From: Geotoga petraea
Lineage (GTDB): Bacteria; Thermotogota; Thermotogae; Petrotogales; Petrotogaceae
Assembly: GCF_900102615.1 (NCBI RefSeq)
Contig: NZ_FMYV01000007.1
Location: forward strand, 1-64,000
Reading direction: 5' to 3'
Length of the DNA stretch: 64,000 bases
In this document: piece by piece, positions 18,156-26,095 of the stretch
How the letters are laid out: each line of letters opens with the position of its first letter
Position numbering within the stretch: position 1 is the stretch's first letter
The notes under the pieces: generated by a model
The model's input: only the letters and a program-made list of their open reading frames with translations
Told to the model about the DNA's origin: nothing
Databases searched by the model: none
Position numbers and translations under genes: made by a program

Positions 18156-18478
18156 TTTTCATCATCTCCATTCAACAGAGACTTCAATTCGTCTTTTTCT
18201 ACGTCTTTTTTGACGTTAGAAATATATGCTGCCCTTGCAAGAGTCGAACTCCCAACTGGATTGGTAACTGTTAAAAATACGATAATCAAAAGTATTTTTA
18301 TCATCCAATCTGGATTCAACAAACCTATCCCAAATAAAAGTGCTATAGTTCCAAGAGTCGTAGCTTTTGTTCCAGCTTGTAATCTGTTAAAAACATCGGG
18401 CATTCTAAACATACCAAGGCCGCCCAAAGCATAAAACAAAGCACCGATAAAAACAAAAATATATCCTAAAATATTCAT
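18152..18478 (-). CDS. mrpG: MrpG/MbhC-like subunit
   Basis: A 108-residue membrane protein. The MrpG signature GGLGMFRMPDVFNRLQAGTK is present at about residues 19-39, followed by two more hydrophobic stretches and NPVGSSTLARAAY. It is part of the Mrp-like module that moves Na+ or H+. It overlaps its neighbours by 4 bases. Confidence 0.9.
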   Translation of the reverse strand: MNILGYIFVFIGALFYALGGLGMFRMPDVFNRLQAGTKATTLGTIALLFGIGLLNPDWMIKILLIIVFLTVTNPVGSSTLARAAYISNVKKDVEKDELKSLLNGDDEK

Positions 18479-18729
18479 TTCTTATTCGCCTCCAAATATC
18501 TGGACACAACTACAGTTTCCAAGAAAGAAAGCGCTCCATAAACTATAGCTATATCTAAATAGAGAGAATTTTCAAATATATGTGCTAAGAATACAATCAA
18601 CCCTGTAATAATTACGTTCATAGTGTCTAAAGCTGCTGCTCTGTCTGCCACGGTTGGTCCCATAATCAACCTAAGAATTGAGAAAAAAGCTCCAAATCCT
18701 ATAATGGCAAAAACAATAATATCTGTCAT
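18475..18729 (-). CDS. mrpF: MrpF/MbhB-like subunit
   Basis: An 84-residue protein with three hydrophobic helices and the MrpF signature RLIMGPTVADRAAALDTM. Its place between MrpE and MrpG is the usual E-F-G order. It has 4-base start/stop overlaps on both sides. Confidence 0.9.
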   Translation of the reverse strand: MTDIIVFAIIGFGAFFSILRLIMGPTVADRAAALDTMNVIITGLIVFLAHIFENSLYLDIAIVYGALSFLETVVVSRYLEANKK

Positions 18730-19211
18730 TTAAAGATACCCCCTAAGATTTTTTCAAAAGAACCCGATACTTCCTTTGAATAATCCTCAATTCCTTCACC
18801 TTTGACATCTATCCAGTGTACATATATATATTGATCATCCACATCAACAGACATTGTACCAGGTGTCAAAGTAATAGAATTAGCAAGAGTTAATTTACCT
18901 GTTTTGCTTTTAATATCAGTTTTTATCTTAACAAACCCAGGATTCAATGGTATCTTGGGGCTAAGAACCCTCCTTGCTACATCCAAATTGGACAAAAGCA
19001 TTTTGTAAAGAAAAACTGGTATATAAACAAAAATAAATACAAATACCCGGTATATAATACTCAAGTTGAACGAAAAATTAAGATATTGTGAAACAACGAA
19101 AGCAAGCACAAGCGAAGCAATCGCACCCACAATCATCTCTTGAGTTTCAAAACCGGATAAGGCAGTCCAAATCACCCAAAAAGTCACAAAAGATGATAAA
19201 AACTTTTTCAT
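18726..19211 (-). CDS. mrpE: MrpE/MbhA-like subunit, first gene of the operon
   Basis: A 161-residue membrane protein with two or three N-terminal helices and a soluble tail. The LTLANSITLTPGTMSVDV motif is the MrpE signature. It opens the 13-gene unit and has a GGAGG ribosome site. A perfect sigma-70 type promoter lies about 85 bases upstream. Genes below it overlap or nearly touch, so the complex is made from one mRNA. Confidence 0.9.
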   Translation of the reverse strand: MKKFLSSFVTFWVIWTALSGFETQEMIVGAIASLVLAFVVSQYLNFSFNLSIIYRVFVFIFVYIPVFLYKMLLSNLDVARRVLSPKIPLNPGFVKIKTDIKSKTGKLTLANSITLTPGTMSVDVDDQYIYVHWIDVKGEGIEDYSKEVSGSFEKILGGIFK

Positions 19212-19295
19212 TTGACTCCCTCCTTATACCTAAATATACTTTGTGAATTTTATCTTTTATTAAGCATAGAATAATTCATTCTAATTATTCATTAT

Positions 19296-19324
19296 ATTAT
19301 ACCGGTCTATAGTATATATGTCAA
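19296..19324 (-). promoter_or_regulatory. Perfect consensus promoter of the membrane complex operon
   Basis: Read on the minus strand: TTGACA (19324-19319), a 17-base spacer, then TATAAT (19301-19296). Both hexamers match the consensus exactly with ideal spacing. The direction and distance suit mrpE. Confidence 0.85.
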
Positions 19325-19448
19325 AGTCCATATTGAGATACATTCGTTATCATGTTGGGGTATAATCGGACTTTTTTTCGCTTAACAAAGAATAATTAAC
19401 ATTTTTAATAAATTATTATCATATCAACAAAATTATTAACATAAAAAA

Positions 19449-19477
19449 ATCCCTCCAAAATGATAAATTGGAGGGAT
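19449..19477 (-). terminator. Hairpin terminator in gene graveyard
   Basis: A 10-bp stem (ATCCCTCCAA / TTGGAGGGAT) followed on the minus strand by T7. No intact minus-strand gene lies just upstream of it; it may be a relic terminator. Bases 19212-20179 hold no complete gene, only the promoter above, relics and repeats. Confidence 0.6.
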
Positions 19478-19655
19478 ACTGATTTTTATACCATTTCTCT
19501 ATTTCATAATGATCACGGAATACATTTTAAGGCTAACACTAGCAAACTTAAACACTATAATAACAGAACAAACCGTCCCGAGAGCAATAGGTAACTATGT
19601 CCTTATTCCTTTATTAATAATCATGTTCTTTCTATCGATAAAAACAAAAAGATGA
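19467..19655 (+). pseudogene. 3' fragment of a membrane protein gene
   Basis: An open frame with no proper start ends at TGA 19653-19655. It reads as a hydrophobic C-terminus (LIFIPFLYFIMITEYILRL, later NYVLIPLLIIMFFLSIKTKR). A strong terminator overlaps its stop codon, as expected for the real end of a gene. An in-frame ATG at 19509 lacks a ribosome site. The family is not recognised. Confidence 0.45.
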
Positions 19656-19683
19656 TTTGACTGCATGTCAAATCATCTTTTTT
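19648..19683 (+). terminator. Strong terminator overlapping a relic stop codon
   Basis: A 14-bp stem (core GATGATTTGAC / GTCAAATCATC) with a 5-base loop and a run of Ts on the plus strand. It marks the end of the truncated membrane protein gene. Confidence 0.75.
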
Positions 19684-19706
19684 GATATAATTATTGGTAT
19701 TTTTTC

Positions 19707-19855
19707 GTTTAAATATAGTCATCATTAAAATTTAAACGAACTCTAAAAAACAGTAATATAAACAGTTTCAAAAATTATCTTTTTAATAAAACACTCCATT
19801 ATTTGTTTAAATAGAAAATAAGCATATAATTTTAAACGAATATTATAAATCAATA
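19707..19855. repeat. AT-rich stretch with a 10-bp inverted repeat
   Basis: TCGTTTAAAT and ATTTAAACGA face each other about 15 bases apart, and a third TTTAAACGAA occurs near 19832. No ORF is visible. They could be leftover operator sites. Confidence 0.3.
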
Positions 19856-19856
19856 T

Positions 19857-19955
19857 TTAATCATTTAAAATCCATTCAGAATTCTTACCAGCTCCAATAA
19901 TTTTTATTTTATTTTCTTTTTTCATTTTAGTTAATAAATTTTTGAACAGCCCCAT
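19857..19955 (-). pseudogene. 3' fragment of a winged-helix DNA-binding protein gene
   Basis: The frame ends at 19857 and reads LFKNLLTKMKKENKI, then KIIGAGKNSEWILND. This looks like the C-terminal wing of a helix-turn-helix domain (short LxKL helix, glycine turn, final beta strand). It is cut off at its 5' side by an IS3-type end, so the rest of the gene was lost at or after the insertion. The family call is tentative. Confidence 0.4.
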
Positions 19956-20068
19956 GTCAAGTAGACACAAAAATTAATAAAAAACTATATACAAATGAAT
20001 GCATGGCTTCTGAACTCAACAGGAGACAAGCATCCAATTTTTTTATACTCTCTATAATTTATTAGTTT
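19955..20068 (-). mobile_element. IS3-family (IS150-like) remnant
   Basis: The minus strand reads LINYREYKKIGCLSPVEFRS and then stops. This is the typical C-terminus of an IS3-family DDE transposase (NxxYxxxKxGxLSPVxYR). A typical IS end (TGTCAAGTAGACAC, 19955-19968) follows 16 bases beyond the stop codon. The remaining transposase is missing; an in-frame stop closes the fragment at its 5' side. The element is dead. Confidence 0.75.
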
Positions 20069-20179
20069 CTAGTTTTTTCATTTTTGCTGGGACGTTTTTT
20101 GTCATTTTTCATTTGTTTTTTACTACCTATTCGGTGTTTTTACACAATTTATTTTACAGACTCGAGTTTTTAAACTCAT

Positions 20180-20611
20180 CTATTTCAAGTTATATACAAA
20201 TACTTTTTCATTGTCGTATGCTGTTTTTCCACTGTCTTTGAAACCTAAGCTTGTATAGAATTTTATCGCTCTTTCGTTTTCTGGGTTAGTGCCAAGCCAA
20301 AGTTGTTTTTCTTCTGGATATTCTCTTAAAACATTTTCTATGACTTTTTTAACAGCTTCTTTTCCATATCCTTTCCTTTGATAGGGAGTATCAATAGACA
20401 ACCTCCAAATCCATAGTTCATCATCACCATCTAATCCATACATTACAAAACCAGCTACTTCTTTCTCTTCGTTTATAATTGCCATTGGTTTTCCTTTTGG
20501 ATAGACGTATGCTTGTGCAATAGAATAAACATTTGGAGCTACATGATCTTGTTTTTTCATATTTACCAGTTTATAGAAATTATCCCGGTTTATTTCTTCT
20601 AAGAACACCAT
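20180..20611 (-). CDS. GNAT N-acetyltransferase, copy 1
   Basis: A 143-residue acetyltransferase of the GNAT fold. The acetyl-CoA loop is QRKGYGKEAV after the beta-4 strand LWIWRLSIDTPY, and the last motif is NPENERAIKFYTSLGFKDSG. It resembles the Blt/PaiA-like polyamine acetyltransferases, but the substrate is unproven. The ATG at 20611 fits the AAGGGG ribosome site 9 bases away; a TTG 9 bases upstream would touch that site. It is a close paralogue of the next gene. Confidence 0.85.
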   Translation of the reverse strand: MVFLEEINRDNFYKLVNMKKQDHVAPNVYSIAQAYVYPKGKPMAIINEEKEVAGFVMYGLDGDDELWIWRLSIDTPYQRKGYGKEAVKKVIENVLREYPEEKQLWLGTNPENERAIKFYTSLGFKDSGKTAYDNEKVFVYNLK

Positions 20612-20644
20612 TTTATCCAACCCCTTATAAAAAGATATTTTTCT

Positions 20645-21082
20645 TTACTTTTTTAAATCCAGAACATAGACTTTTTCATCATATTCAGTTTTCCCTGTAT
20701 CTTTAAATCCTAGACTAGTGTAGAGGTTGATTGCTCTGTCGTTATCTGGTAATGTACTAAGCCAAAGTTGTTTTTCTTCTGGATATTCTTCTAAAACATT
20801 TTCTATGACTTTTTTAACAGTTGCTCTACCATATCCTTTCCTTTGATAGGGGGTATCAATTGATAGCCTCCAAATCCAGATTTGATCGTTTAGATCTGGG
20901 TCAGGACCGTACATAACAAAACCAACCAGTTCATTTTCTTTGTTATATATTGCTCTTGGCTTCATTTCAGGAAATAAATAAGCTTGTGCAATAGAAAATA
21001 CATTTGGTGCAACATGCTCTTGTCTTTCCATTTTTACTAATTTGTAAAAATTTTCATCGTTAACTTCTTTCAAAATTACCAT
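20645..21082 (-). CDS. GNAT N-acetyltransferase, copy 2
   Basis: A 145-residue paralogue of the neighbour, sharing long blocks such as APNV(F/Y)SIAQAY and WRLSIDTPYQRKGYGR. It is a clear tandem duplication with divergence mainly in the loop after beta-2 and at the C-terminus. Start at 21082 for the same spacing reason (AAGGGG 9 bases upstream). The two are probably cotranscribed, 34 bases apart. Confidence 0.85.
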   Translation of the reverse strand: MVILKEVNDENFYKLVKMERQEHVAPNVFSIAQAYLFPEMKPRAIYNKENELVGFVMYGPDPDLNDQIWIWRLSIDTPYQRKGYGRATVKKVIENVLEEYPEEKQLWLSTLPDNDRAINLYTSLGFKDTGKTEYDEKVYVLDLKK

Positions 21083-21115
21083 TTTTACCATCCCCTTTTT
21101 CTTTTTAAATCTTTA

Positions 21116-21312
21116 TAAAATAATAAATAGATGCGATTAACTATTGAAAATTATTGTACAAAATTTATCTGAAAGAACGCTGGAAATGCGTTAAAAAAAT
21201 TGCATGTTTGAACTGTTTTTTGTGAGTTTGCAATTTTTAGCATTTCCAAGTGATTGAAGATACTATTTTTTCAATAATTTGATCTAGTGAAGAGTGCTAT
21301 TTATTATTTATC
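21116..21312. repeat. MITE-like palindromic repeat, copy 1
   Basis: A roughly 195-base element. Its ends are inverted (AAATAATAAATAG / CTATTTATTATTT) and there are further inverted pairs inside (GGAAATGC / GCATTTCC; ATTGAAAATTATTG / CAATAATTTGA). A near-identical copy lies at 40964-41158 in the same orientation. It has no coding capacity. It looks like a non-autonomous mobile element able to form one long hairpin. Confidence 0.7.
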
Positions 21313-21397
21313 TTAATAGCAAAATTAAAGTTTTATAATATCAGTTGCTATGATTTTAACAAAATATCTATCATACTCAATAAAAAGTATTGTTGGG

Positions 21398-21664
21398 TCA
21401 TATTTTAATATAGCCTCTTTCAATTATTTTTCTTGTTTGCATGTCAATGTAGTTTAAAGACTCATCCCAAATGTACAAATCATATCCTTTTTTGGCGACT
21501 CTATCTTTCGTCAAACAGTTTTGCCATTCAGGGATTTGTTTTAAATGGTTGATTTTTATATTTCCTTTATTTGGTTCTAACTTGTTTAACAACAGATTCA
21601 GAAGAGTTGTTTTTGCTGTTTCGCTATTCCACTGTGATAAAGCTGAAAGAAAAAAAGTGTTTTT
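21398..21664 (-). pseudogene. ABC-F ATPase remnant
   Basis: The minus-strand frame carries a decayed Walker A region (NSETAKTTLLNLLLNKLEP) and, after an internal deletion, the Walker B region YDLYIWDESLNYIDMQTR. The second stretch closely resembles the LYIWDEPLNYID of ABC-F antibiotic-resistance and ribosome-protection proteins. The glycine-lysine loop is damaged and the signature motif and linker are lost. It is a dead fragment. Confidence 0.7.
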
Positions 21665-21724
21665 AAAGTACCAAACAGAGATGAGTAATTCAAAGAATTA
21701 CCATCTCTATAAAATGCCTTTTTA

Positions 21725-22855
21725 TTAATCTAAATAGTATTTTTCGTATAGTCTTATAAACTCTTTTTGTTCTTCAGTTAGCTCATAATTACTTTCTTTC
21801 AATTCTGAATATGTATAATAAGCTTTTTCATAGTTTCCGGAAGCTTCATAAGCTTTTCCAAGTTGTGCTTTTATATTGTTTGAAATTGTTTTTCTTGAAT
21901 TTAAGAATATTATTGCCAGTTGATATTTTTCTTGCCATATTAAAACGTTGGAATAACCAATGATTAATTCTTCTGTTGTGTAATATTTTAAAAGATTTTG
22001 ATATATTTCTTCTGCTTTTTTGTATTCTTCGTTTCTTGCAAACTCATTAGCTTCTAAAATAGCTGCAGTATAATTTTCATAATCTTTCATAAAATCCTCA
22101 TACCAGCTAATAAAATTGAGTTCTTCCGTGGTGAATTCAACTTTGTTTACACAAGTTTCTTGAATATCTGAATAATTCTGGTAAGCGTCGTCAAAGTTTT
22201 TGGCTTCATAGTTTATTTCAAACATTTTTATATATACTTCACAATCTTTTGGTTCTATTGCTTCCAAAAAACCAATTGCAGAAGGGTAATCCCCTTTTTC
22301 TGCGTAAACTTCGGCCATTTTAATACTGATTTTTTTGTCGTTGACAAAGTATTTCGATAATTGTTCTAACAAATATTCAGCTTTTTCTTCGTCGCCATTG
22401 TCTATAAGTTTTTCTACTTCTTGGATAACTCCATTATACGAACCATATGGTTTTATCACTTCTTGGTACCAGTTATAAAAGTCTTTAAAGTTCTGCTCTA
22501 TCTCATATCCGCTGTTTAAAAGCTCATCATATAACTCGTATGATTTTGAAAAGTTTCCCATCCAAAAATATATTTTCGCTTTGTTTGCTTTTATATCGTT
22601 GTTTTCTTCTTCGAATTGATATAATACACTCAGAGCTTGCTGATATTTTTCTTGCCAAGCAAGCATGTTTGAATAGGCTATTACAACATCTACAGTTCTA
22701 TAAGTTTCCATCAAATCTTTGAATATCTCTTCTGCTTTTTCATACTCTCCATTCCAGGAGTAGTTCAAAGCTTTTTTGAATGTATCTTCGAATATGGACG
22801 AAAAAGAAACTGTTATTAAGAGTATTGTTAGCGTTATTATTATAGTTTTTTTCAT
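21725..22855 (-). CDS. Exported TPR-repeat protein
   Basis: A 376-residue protein with a signal peptide (MKKTIIITLTILLITVSFSS) and then helical repeats of the TPR kind over its whole length. Two near-matching blocks (WNGEYEKAEEIFKDLM with LAWQEKYQQALSVLYQ, and NEEYKKAEEIYQNLL with LIWQEKYQLAIIFLN) show internal duplication of about 250 residues. It is acidic and has no catalytic motif. It probably works in the envelope, perhaps as a scaffold. A palindrome lies just before its ribosome site. Confidence 0.7.
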   Translation of the reverse strand: MKKTIIITLTILLITVSFSSIFEDTFKKALNYSWNGEYEKAEEIFKDLMETYRTVDVVIAYSNMLAWQEKYQQALSVLYQFEEENNDIKANKAKIYFWMGNFSKSYELYDELLNSGYEIEQNFKDFYNWYQEVIKPYGSYNGVIQEVEKLIDNGDEEKAEYLLEQLSKYFVNDKKISIKMAEVYAEKGDYPSAIGFLEAIEPKDCEVYIKMFEINYEAKNFDDAYQNYSDIQETCVNKVEFTTEELNFISWYEDFMKDYENYTAAILEANEFARNEEYKKAEEIYQNLLKYYTTEELIIGYSNVLIWQEKYQLAIIFLNSRKTISNNIKAQLGKAYEASGNYEKAYYTYSELKESNYELTEEQKEFIRLYEKYYLD

Positions 22856-22866
22856 ATCATCACCTC

Positions 22867-22892
22867 ATTTTATTAACCTTAGTTAATAAAAT
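22867..22892. promoter_or_regulatory. Palindrome at the TPR gene promoter
   Basis: Eleven-base arms (ATTTTATTAAC / GTTAATAAAAT) around a 4-base spacer. A minus-strand TATAAT overlaps its distal edge, and the ribosome site follows. The absence of a U-tract argues against a terminator and favours a repressor site or an mRNA hairpin. Confidence 0.35.
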
Positions 22893-22903
22893 TATATCAA
22901 AAA

Positions 22904-24472
22904 TTAATCTTTTATTTGCTGTTTAATGAAATTTTCCATGTAATGTAAGAATATTTGATTGTAGTACCCTTCAAAGTACACGTCGTTAGCATGTCCAGAA
23001 TACGGGAAATAAAGGGCTACAGCTTTATTATCTTTTTCTTTGTATTTTTCTACAAAATTTTTCGTATTTTCAACGAAAACATATCCATCGTGAGTTCCTT
23101 GGTATATAAGAAATGGTGGCTGATTTTCCTCAATCATCAACGAAGGAGAATTGTAAGCTTCTATCCCTTCTAACCCCACGTCATCTGCCAGCGCATTTGC
23201 GGGGTAAAATGGGATGACTCCTCTTATTTTGAAATCGTCTAAAAAATCGTTTTTATACTCTGAATTGTTCTTTGCAAGTGAATAGGCTGTAGCAAGGTGA
23301 CCTCCAGCAGAACCACCAGAAATAAAAACGTTATCCAGATCAATGTTGTAATCTTCTTTGTTTACTGATATGTAGTTGGCGAATAAGCCTATGTGTCTCA
23401 CCAAATCTTCTATTGTGAAGTTACCTTTTCTTGGATTGTCGCTTTTTTCTCCAAAATTGTATAGCCCATATTGGATGTCGAATACAGCATAACCCTTTGA
23501 AGCAAAGTATTTGTTCATCTGCATCATGTTTTCAAAGCCTTTGTTTCCAGATATCCAAGAACCTCCGTGTATTCTCACTATTACAGGTAATTTCTCCTCA
23601 GAGTTTTCTGGATAAAAGTAATCGAATTTCAGTTCAATAAAATCATCGTTCCCTTTTTCATCTTTATAAAAGACCACATCTTTTTTATAAGAGTATCCTT
23701 CAATTTTTGTTCCCAGAAAATAGTCTGTCAAAGAAAACATATTTTCTCTAACTGGTATTTCAGAATAGATACTGCTGTATTTTTCTGAAAAATCGTCTAT
23801 TTTTAAAACTGTAGATAACATTGGTATTGAAAATAAAACGAAAAATATCACTCCAATAACAAAACCGGCCTCTCTCAAAACTTTTCTTTTTCTAAAATTG
23901 GAATACATAATTAGCCCATAAGAAAGACCTATGAATCCAAAAAAGAATGCAAAATGTGGAAAATAAATTTCAACACTTCCCAAATAAGTTATTGAATATA
24001 GCACTACCAAGAGATAAGATAAGATCAAAATATTTATTATCGCAAAAATGTATTTTATAAACCCTAATTTACTTGCTTTTGGCTTTCTAAAATATTTGTT
24101 GTAAGACAATGTTTTTATGTTGTTGAAAATAGCCCCACCAAAAACAATTAAAAACCCAGCATATGTCAGAATTCGACTTCTCAAAATTTCTATTGAATTA
24201 TAATCATAATACATCATTCTAAGTACGTTTCCAACGATCATCATGAAAACACCTATTATGGATAGGTATAAAAACACTTTGGGATATTTGTATGCTTTTA
24301 GCTGTTTGTAATTAAAAAAGTAAATACTTAGATAATCTAAAACCAAAACAATACTCATTATTATTCCAAGATAATCATTTATTTTGTAGTCTATAGAAAA
24401 ATAGTTCAATATTCCAAGTATTATTATCGCTATATTTGAAAATAGTAAAAATGTGTTAGCTTTTCTTCTCAC
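22904..24472 (-). CDS. Membrane-anchored alpha/beta hydrolase (esterase)
   Basis: A 522-residue protein. Residues 1-225 have six or more hydrophobic segments. Residues 260-520 form an esterase of the carboxylesterase/HSL type: oxyanion HGGSW (302-306), nucleophile GGSAGG with Ser388, acid Asp462 (THDGYVF) and His494 (SGHAND). The catalytic part likely faces outside. It ends 49 bases before the TPR gene and starts 15 bases after ribokinase on the same strand. The substrate is not known. Confidence 0.8.
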   Translation of the reverse strand: MRRKANTFLLFSNIAIIILGILNYFSIDYKINDYLGIIMSIVLVLDYLSIYFFNYKQLKAYKYPKVFLYLSIIGVFMMIVGNVLRMMYYDYNSIEILRSRILTYAGFLIVFGGAIFNNIKTLSYNKYFRKPKASKLGFIKYIFAIINILILSYLLVVLYSITYLGSVEIYFPHFAFFFGFIGLSYGLIMYSNFRKRKVLREAGFVIGVIFFVLFSIPMLSTVLKIDDFSEKYSSIYSEIPVRENMFSLTDYFLGTKIEGYSYKKDVVFYKDEKGNDDFIELKFDYFYPENSEEKLPVIVRIHGGSWISGNKGFENMMQMNKYFASKGYAVFDIQYGLYNFGEKSDNPRKGNFTIEDLVRHIGLFANYISVNKEDYNIDLDNVFISGGSAGGHLATAYSLAKNNSEYKNDFLDDFKIRGVIPFYPANALADDVGLEGIEAYNSPSLMIEENQPPFLIYQGTHDGYVFVENTKNFVEKYKEKDNKAVALYFPYSGHANDVYFEGYYNQIFLHYMENFIKQQIKD

Positions 24473-24486
24473 ACTATTTACCCCCG

Positions 24487-25416
24487 TTAACCATTATTTT
24501 TTAAAAATTCGTCTATTTCTTCCATGGTTGGAATAGACGTTTGAGCCCCAATTTTTGTTGTAGATAAAGCTGCAGCTGCGGAGGCTTTTTTTATACTCTT
24601 TCTTAGATCCTCTGTTTCTAAAAATTCGAGTACCAATGTACCGTTAAACACATCTCCCGAAGCTGTTGTATCTACGGCTTCGACTTTGAATGCCCCAAAT
24701 TCATTTATTTCTTTATTTTGGTTTATATACAAAGATCCTTTTTTACCAAGTGTTATTATTATATTTTCTATTTTTGTCTTTTCTTTTAGTTCTAATAGTT
24801 GATCTTTCAATTTATTTTCATCGTATTTTTTATTTGTTGTTTTTTCGTATATATAAGAAAACTCGTTTAGATTTGGAGTCAAAACAAAGATATGCTCTAA
24901 ATTACTTAAGTCTGTTTTTTCTTTTGGGGCTGGGTCGTAGAATATTTTTATATTCTTTTCTTTTAACTTAGTCAGTGAATAATCAATTATTTCTTTTGGT
25001 AACTCGTTTTGTATAAGAACTATATCTAAATCTTTGTCAAACCTATCCAAAAAGTCATCAACCATTTCTTTTTTCATTTTGTGGTTTGCTCCTGGTGCAG
25101 TTATTATTCTGTTTTCACCAGTTTTTTCTACCTCAATAAAAGCCCTTCCAGTTTTTTCTCCTTTTAATATTTGATAACCAATCAAATCGTTTTTGTCGAA
25201 CTCCTTTTGCAGAGCTGTTCCATAGAAATCATTTCCTATACAAGTTAGAAAAGCTGTTTGTTTATTTGAAATTTTTGAAACTGTAGAAGCCTGGTTTGCC
25301 CCTTTCCCACCATAAAATATTTTATAATCCAGTGAATTTTGGGTTTCACCCGGCTTTGTAAAGTGATCTGTTTTTAGATATGCATCAATATTTGTGCTAC
25401 CGATTATTCCTATCAT
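24487..25416 (-). CDS. rbsK: Ribokinase (PfkB family)
   Basis: A 309-residue sugar kinase. The N-terminal PfkB signature is seen as KIFYGGKGANQAS (about 33-45). The C-terminal ATP and anion-hole motif is DTTASGDVFNG, with Asp as base. A GSTNIDAY start and a length near 305 are typical of ribokinase, which phosphorylates ribose at O5. Other PfkB sugars are possible. It has no ribose transporter beside it. Confidence 0.85.
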   Translation of the reverse strand: MIGIIGSTNIDAYLKTDHFTKPGETQNSLDYKIFYGGKGANQASTVSKISNKQTAFLTCIGNDFYGTALQKEFDKNDLIGYQILKGEKTGRAFIEVEKTGENRIITAPGANHKMKKEMVDDFLDRFDKDLDIVLIQNELPKEIIDYSLTKLKEKNIKIFYDPAPKEKTDLSNLEHIFVLTPNLNEFSYIYEKTTNKKYDENKLKDQLLELKEKTKIENIIITLGKKGSLYINQNKEINEFGAFKVEAVDTTASGDVFNGTLVLEFLETEDLRKSIKKASAAAALSTTKIGAQTSIPTMEEIDEFLKNNG

Positions 25417-25449
25417 CTTATCCCCCCTTGTTTATCTATTATAACGTGA

Positions 25450-25476
25450 TAATAAAAAGAGCTGCAAACGCAGCTC
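25450..25476 (-). terminator. Terminator after the methyltransferase
   Basis: A GAGCTGC / GCAGCTC stem with a 4-base loop. The minus strand continues TTTTTATTAT. It separates the CDF-methyltransferase pair from ribokinase. Confidence 0.8.
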
Positions 25477-25486
25477 CTATTAAAGT

Positions 25487-26077
25487 TCATTTTGTTACCA
25501 AATAATATCTAAAAGAGTAGTTCAGCTTCTCTTTTTCCAAAATTTTAAAATATTTTTCTATTTTTTTGTCTGTTTCTTTGACCATAGAAGATCCGACTGT
25601 TGGATATGTAAGAAGGTTTGAAAAATACAAAGGAATATTTTTCAAAAAAAATTCTGTTTTCATGTGCTCCACAAATATTATTCTTCCATCTTTTTTAAGG
25701 ACTCTTTTAATATTTTTCATTGCTTTGTCCTGATCTTGTACAGAACAAAAGACGTCAATAGAGAGGATTGTATCAAAATAATTGTCTGGTAACTCAAAGT
25801 CTTCTAATCTTTGGTTAATGTATTCAAGAGATAAATCTTCCCTTTCTTTTGCTTTTTCTCTTGCAATTTTAAGCATACCTTCGCTTGCATCTAAGAGCGT
25901 TACATCAGAATTTTTTGGATAATATTTTATGTTGTTTCCCGTTCCTGCGGCTATATCCAAAACTTTTCCTTTTATTAAAGGGACATATTTTTTTCTATAT
26001 TTATCTATTGATTTTTCTTCTACTATGGATAAAAATTTATCATAATTTGGGGCGATTTTGTCATAACTAAAAATCAT
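25487..26077 (-). CDS. Class I SAM-dependent methyltransferase
   Basis: A 196-residue Rossmann methyltransferase. Motif I is VLDIAAGTGNN (about 40-50), the acidic end of beta-2 is VTLLDAS and motif IV is FDTILSIDVFCS. It resembles the UbiE/COQ5-like group; the substrate is unknown. It lies 18 bases after the CDF transporter gene and is probably cotranscribed, so its level may follow metal. Confidence 0.75.
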   Translation of the reverse strand: MIFSYDKIAPNYDKFLSIVEEKSIDKYRKKYVPLIKGKVLDIAAGTGNNIKYYPKNSDVTLLDASEGMLKIAREKAKEREDLSLEYINQRLEDFELPDNYFDTILSIDVFCSVQDQDKAMKNIKRVLKKDGRIIFVEHMKTEFFLKNIPLYFSNLLTYPTVGSSMVKETDKKIEKYFKILEKEKLNYSFRYYLVTK

Positions 26078-26095
26078 TTAAATCTCTCCTATTTA

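Noticed and set aside
18226-18262. Possible tRNA T-arm-like string (GAGTCGAACTCCC)
   Set aside because: It lies inside the mrpG coding frame and no cloverleaf can be drawn around it. No tRNA or rRNA was found in the window.
8654-19211. Calling the operon an energy-converting [NiFe] hydrogenase or an ordinary Mrp antiporter
   Set aside because: The large subunit lacks the paired Ni-ligand cysteines, and redox subunits follow the Mrp part, so it is neither a hydrogenase nor a stand-alone antiporter.
22867-22892. Terminator for the esterase
   Set aside because: The hairpin is followed by GAGG, not Ts, on the minus strand, and it sits on the next gene's promoter.
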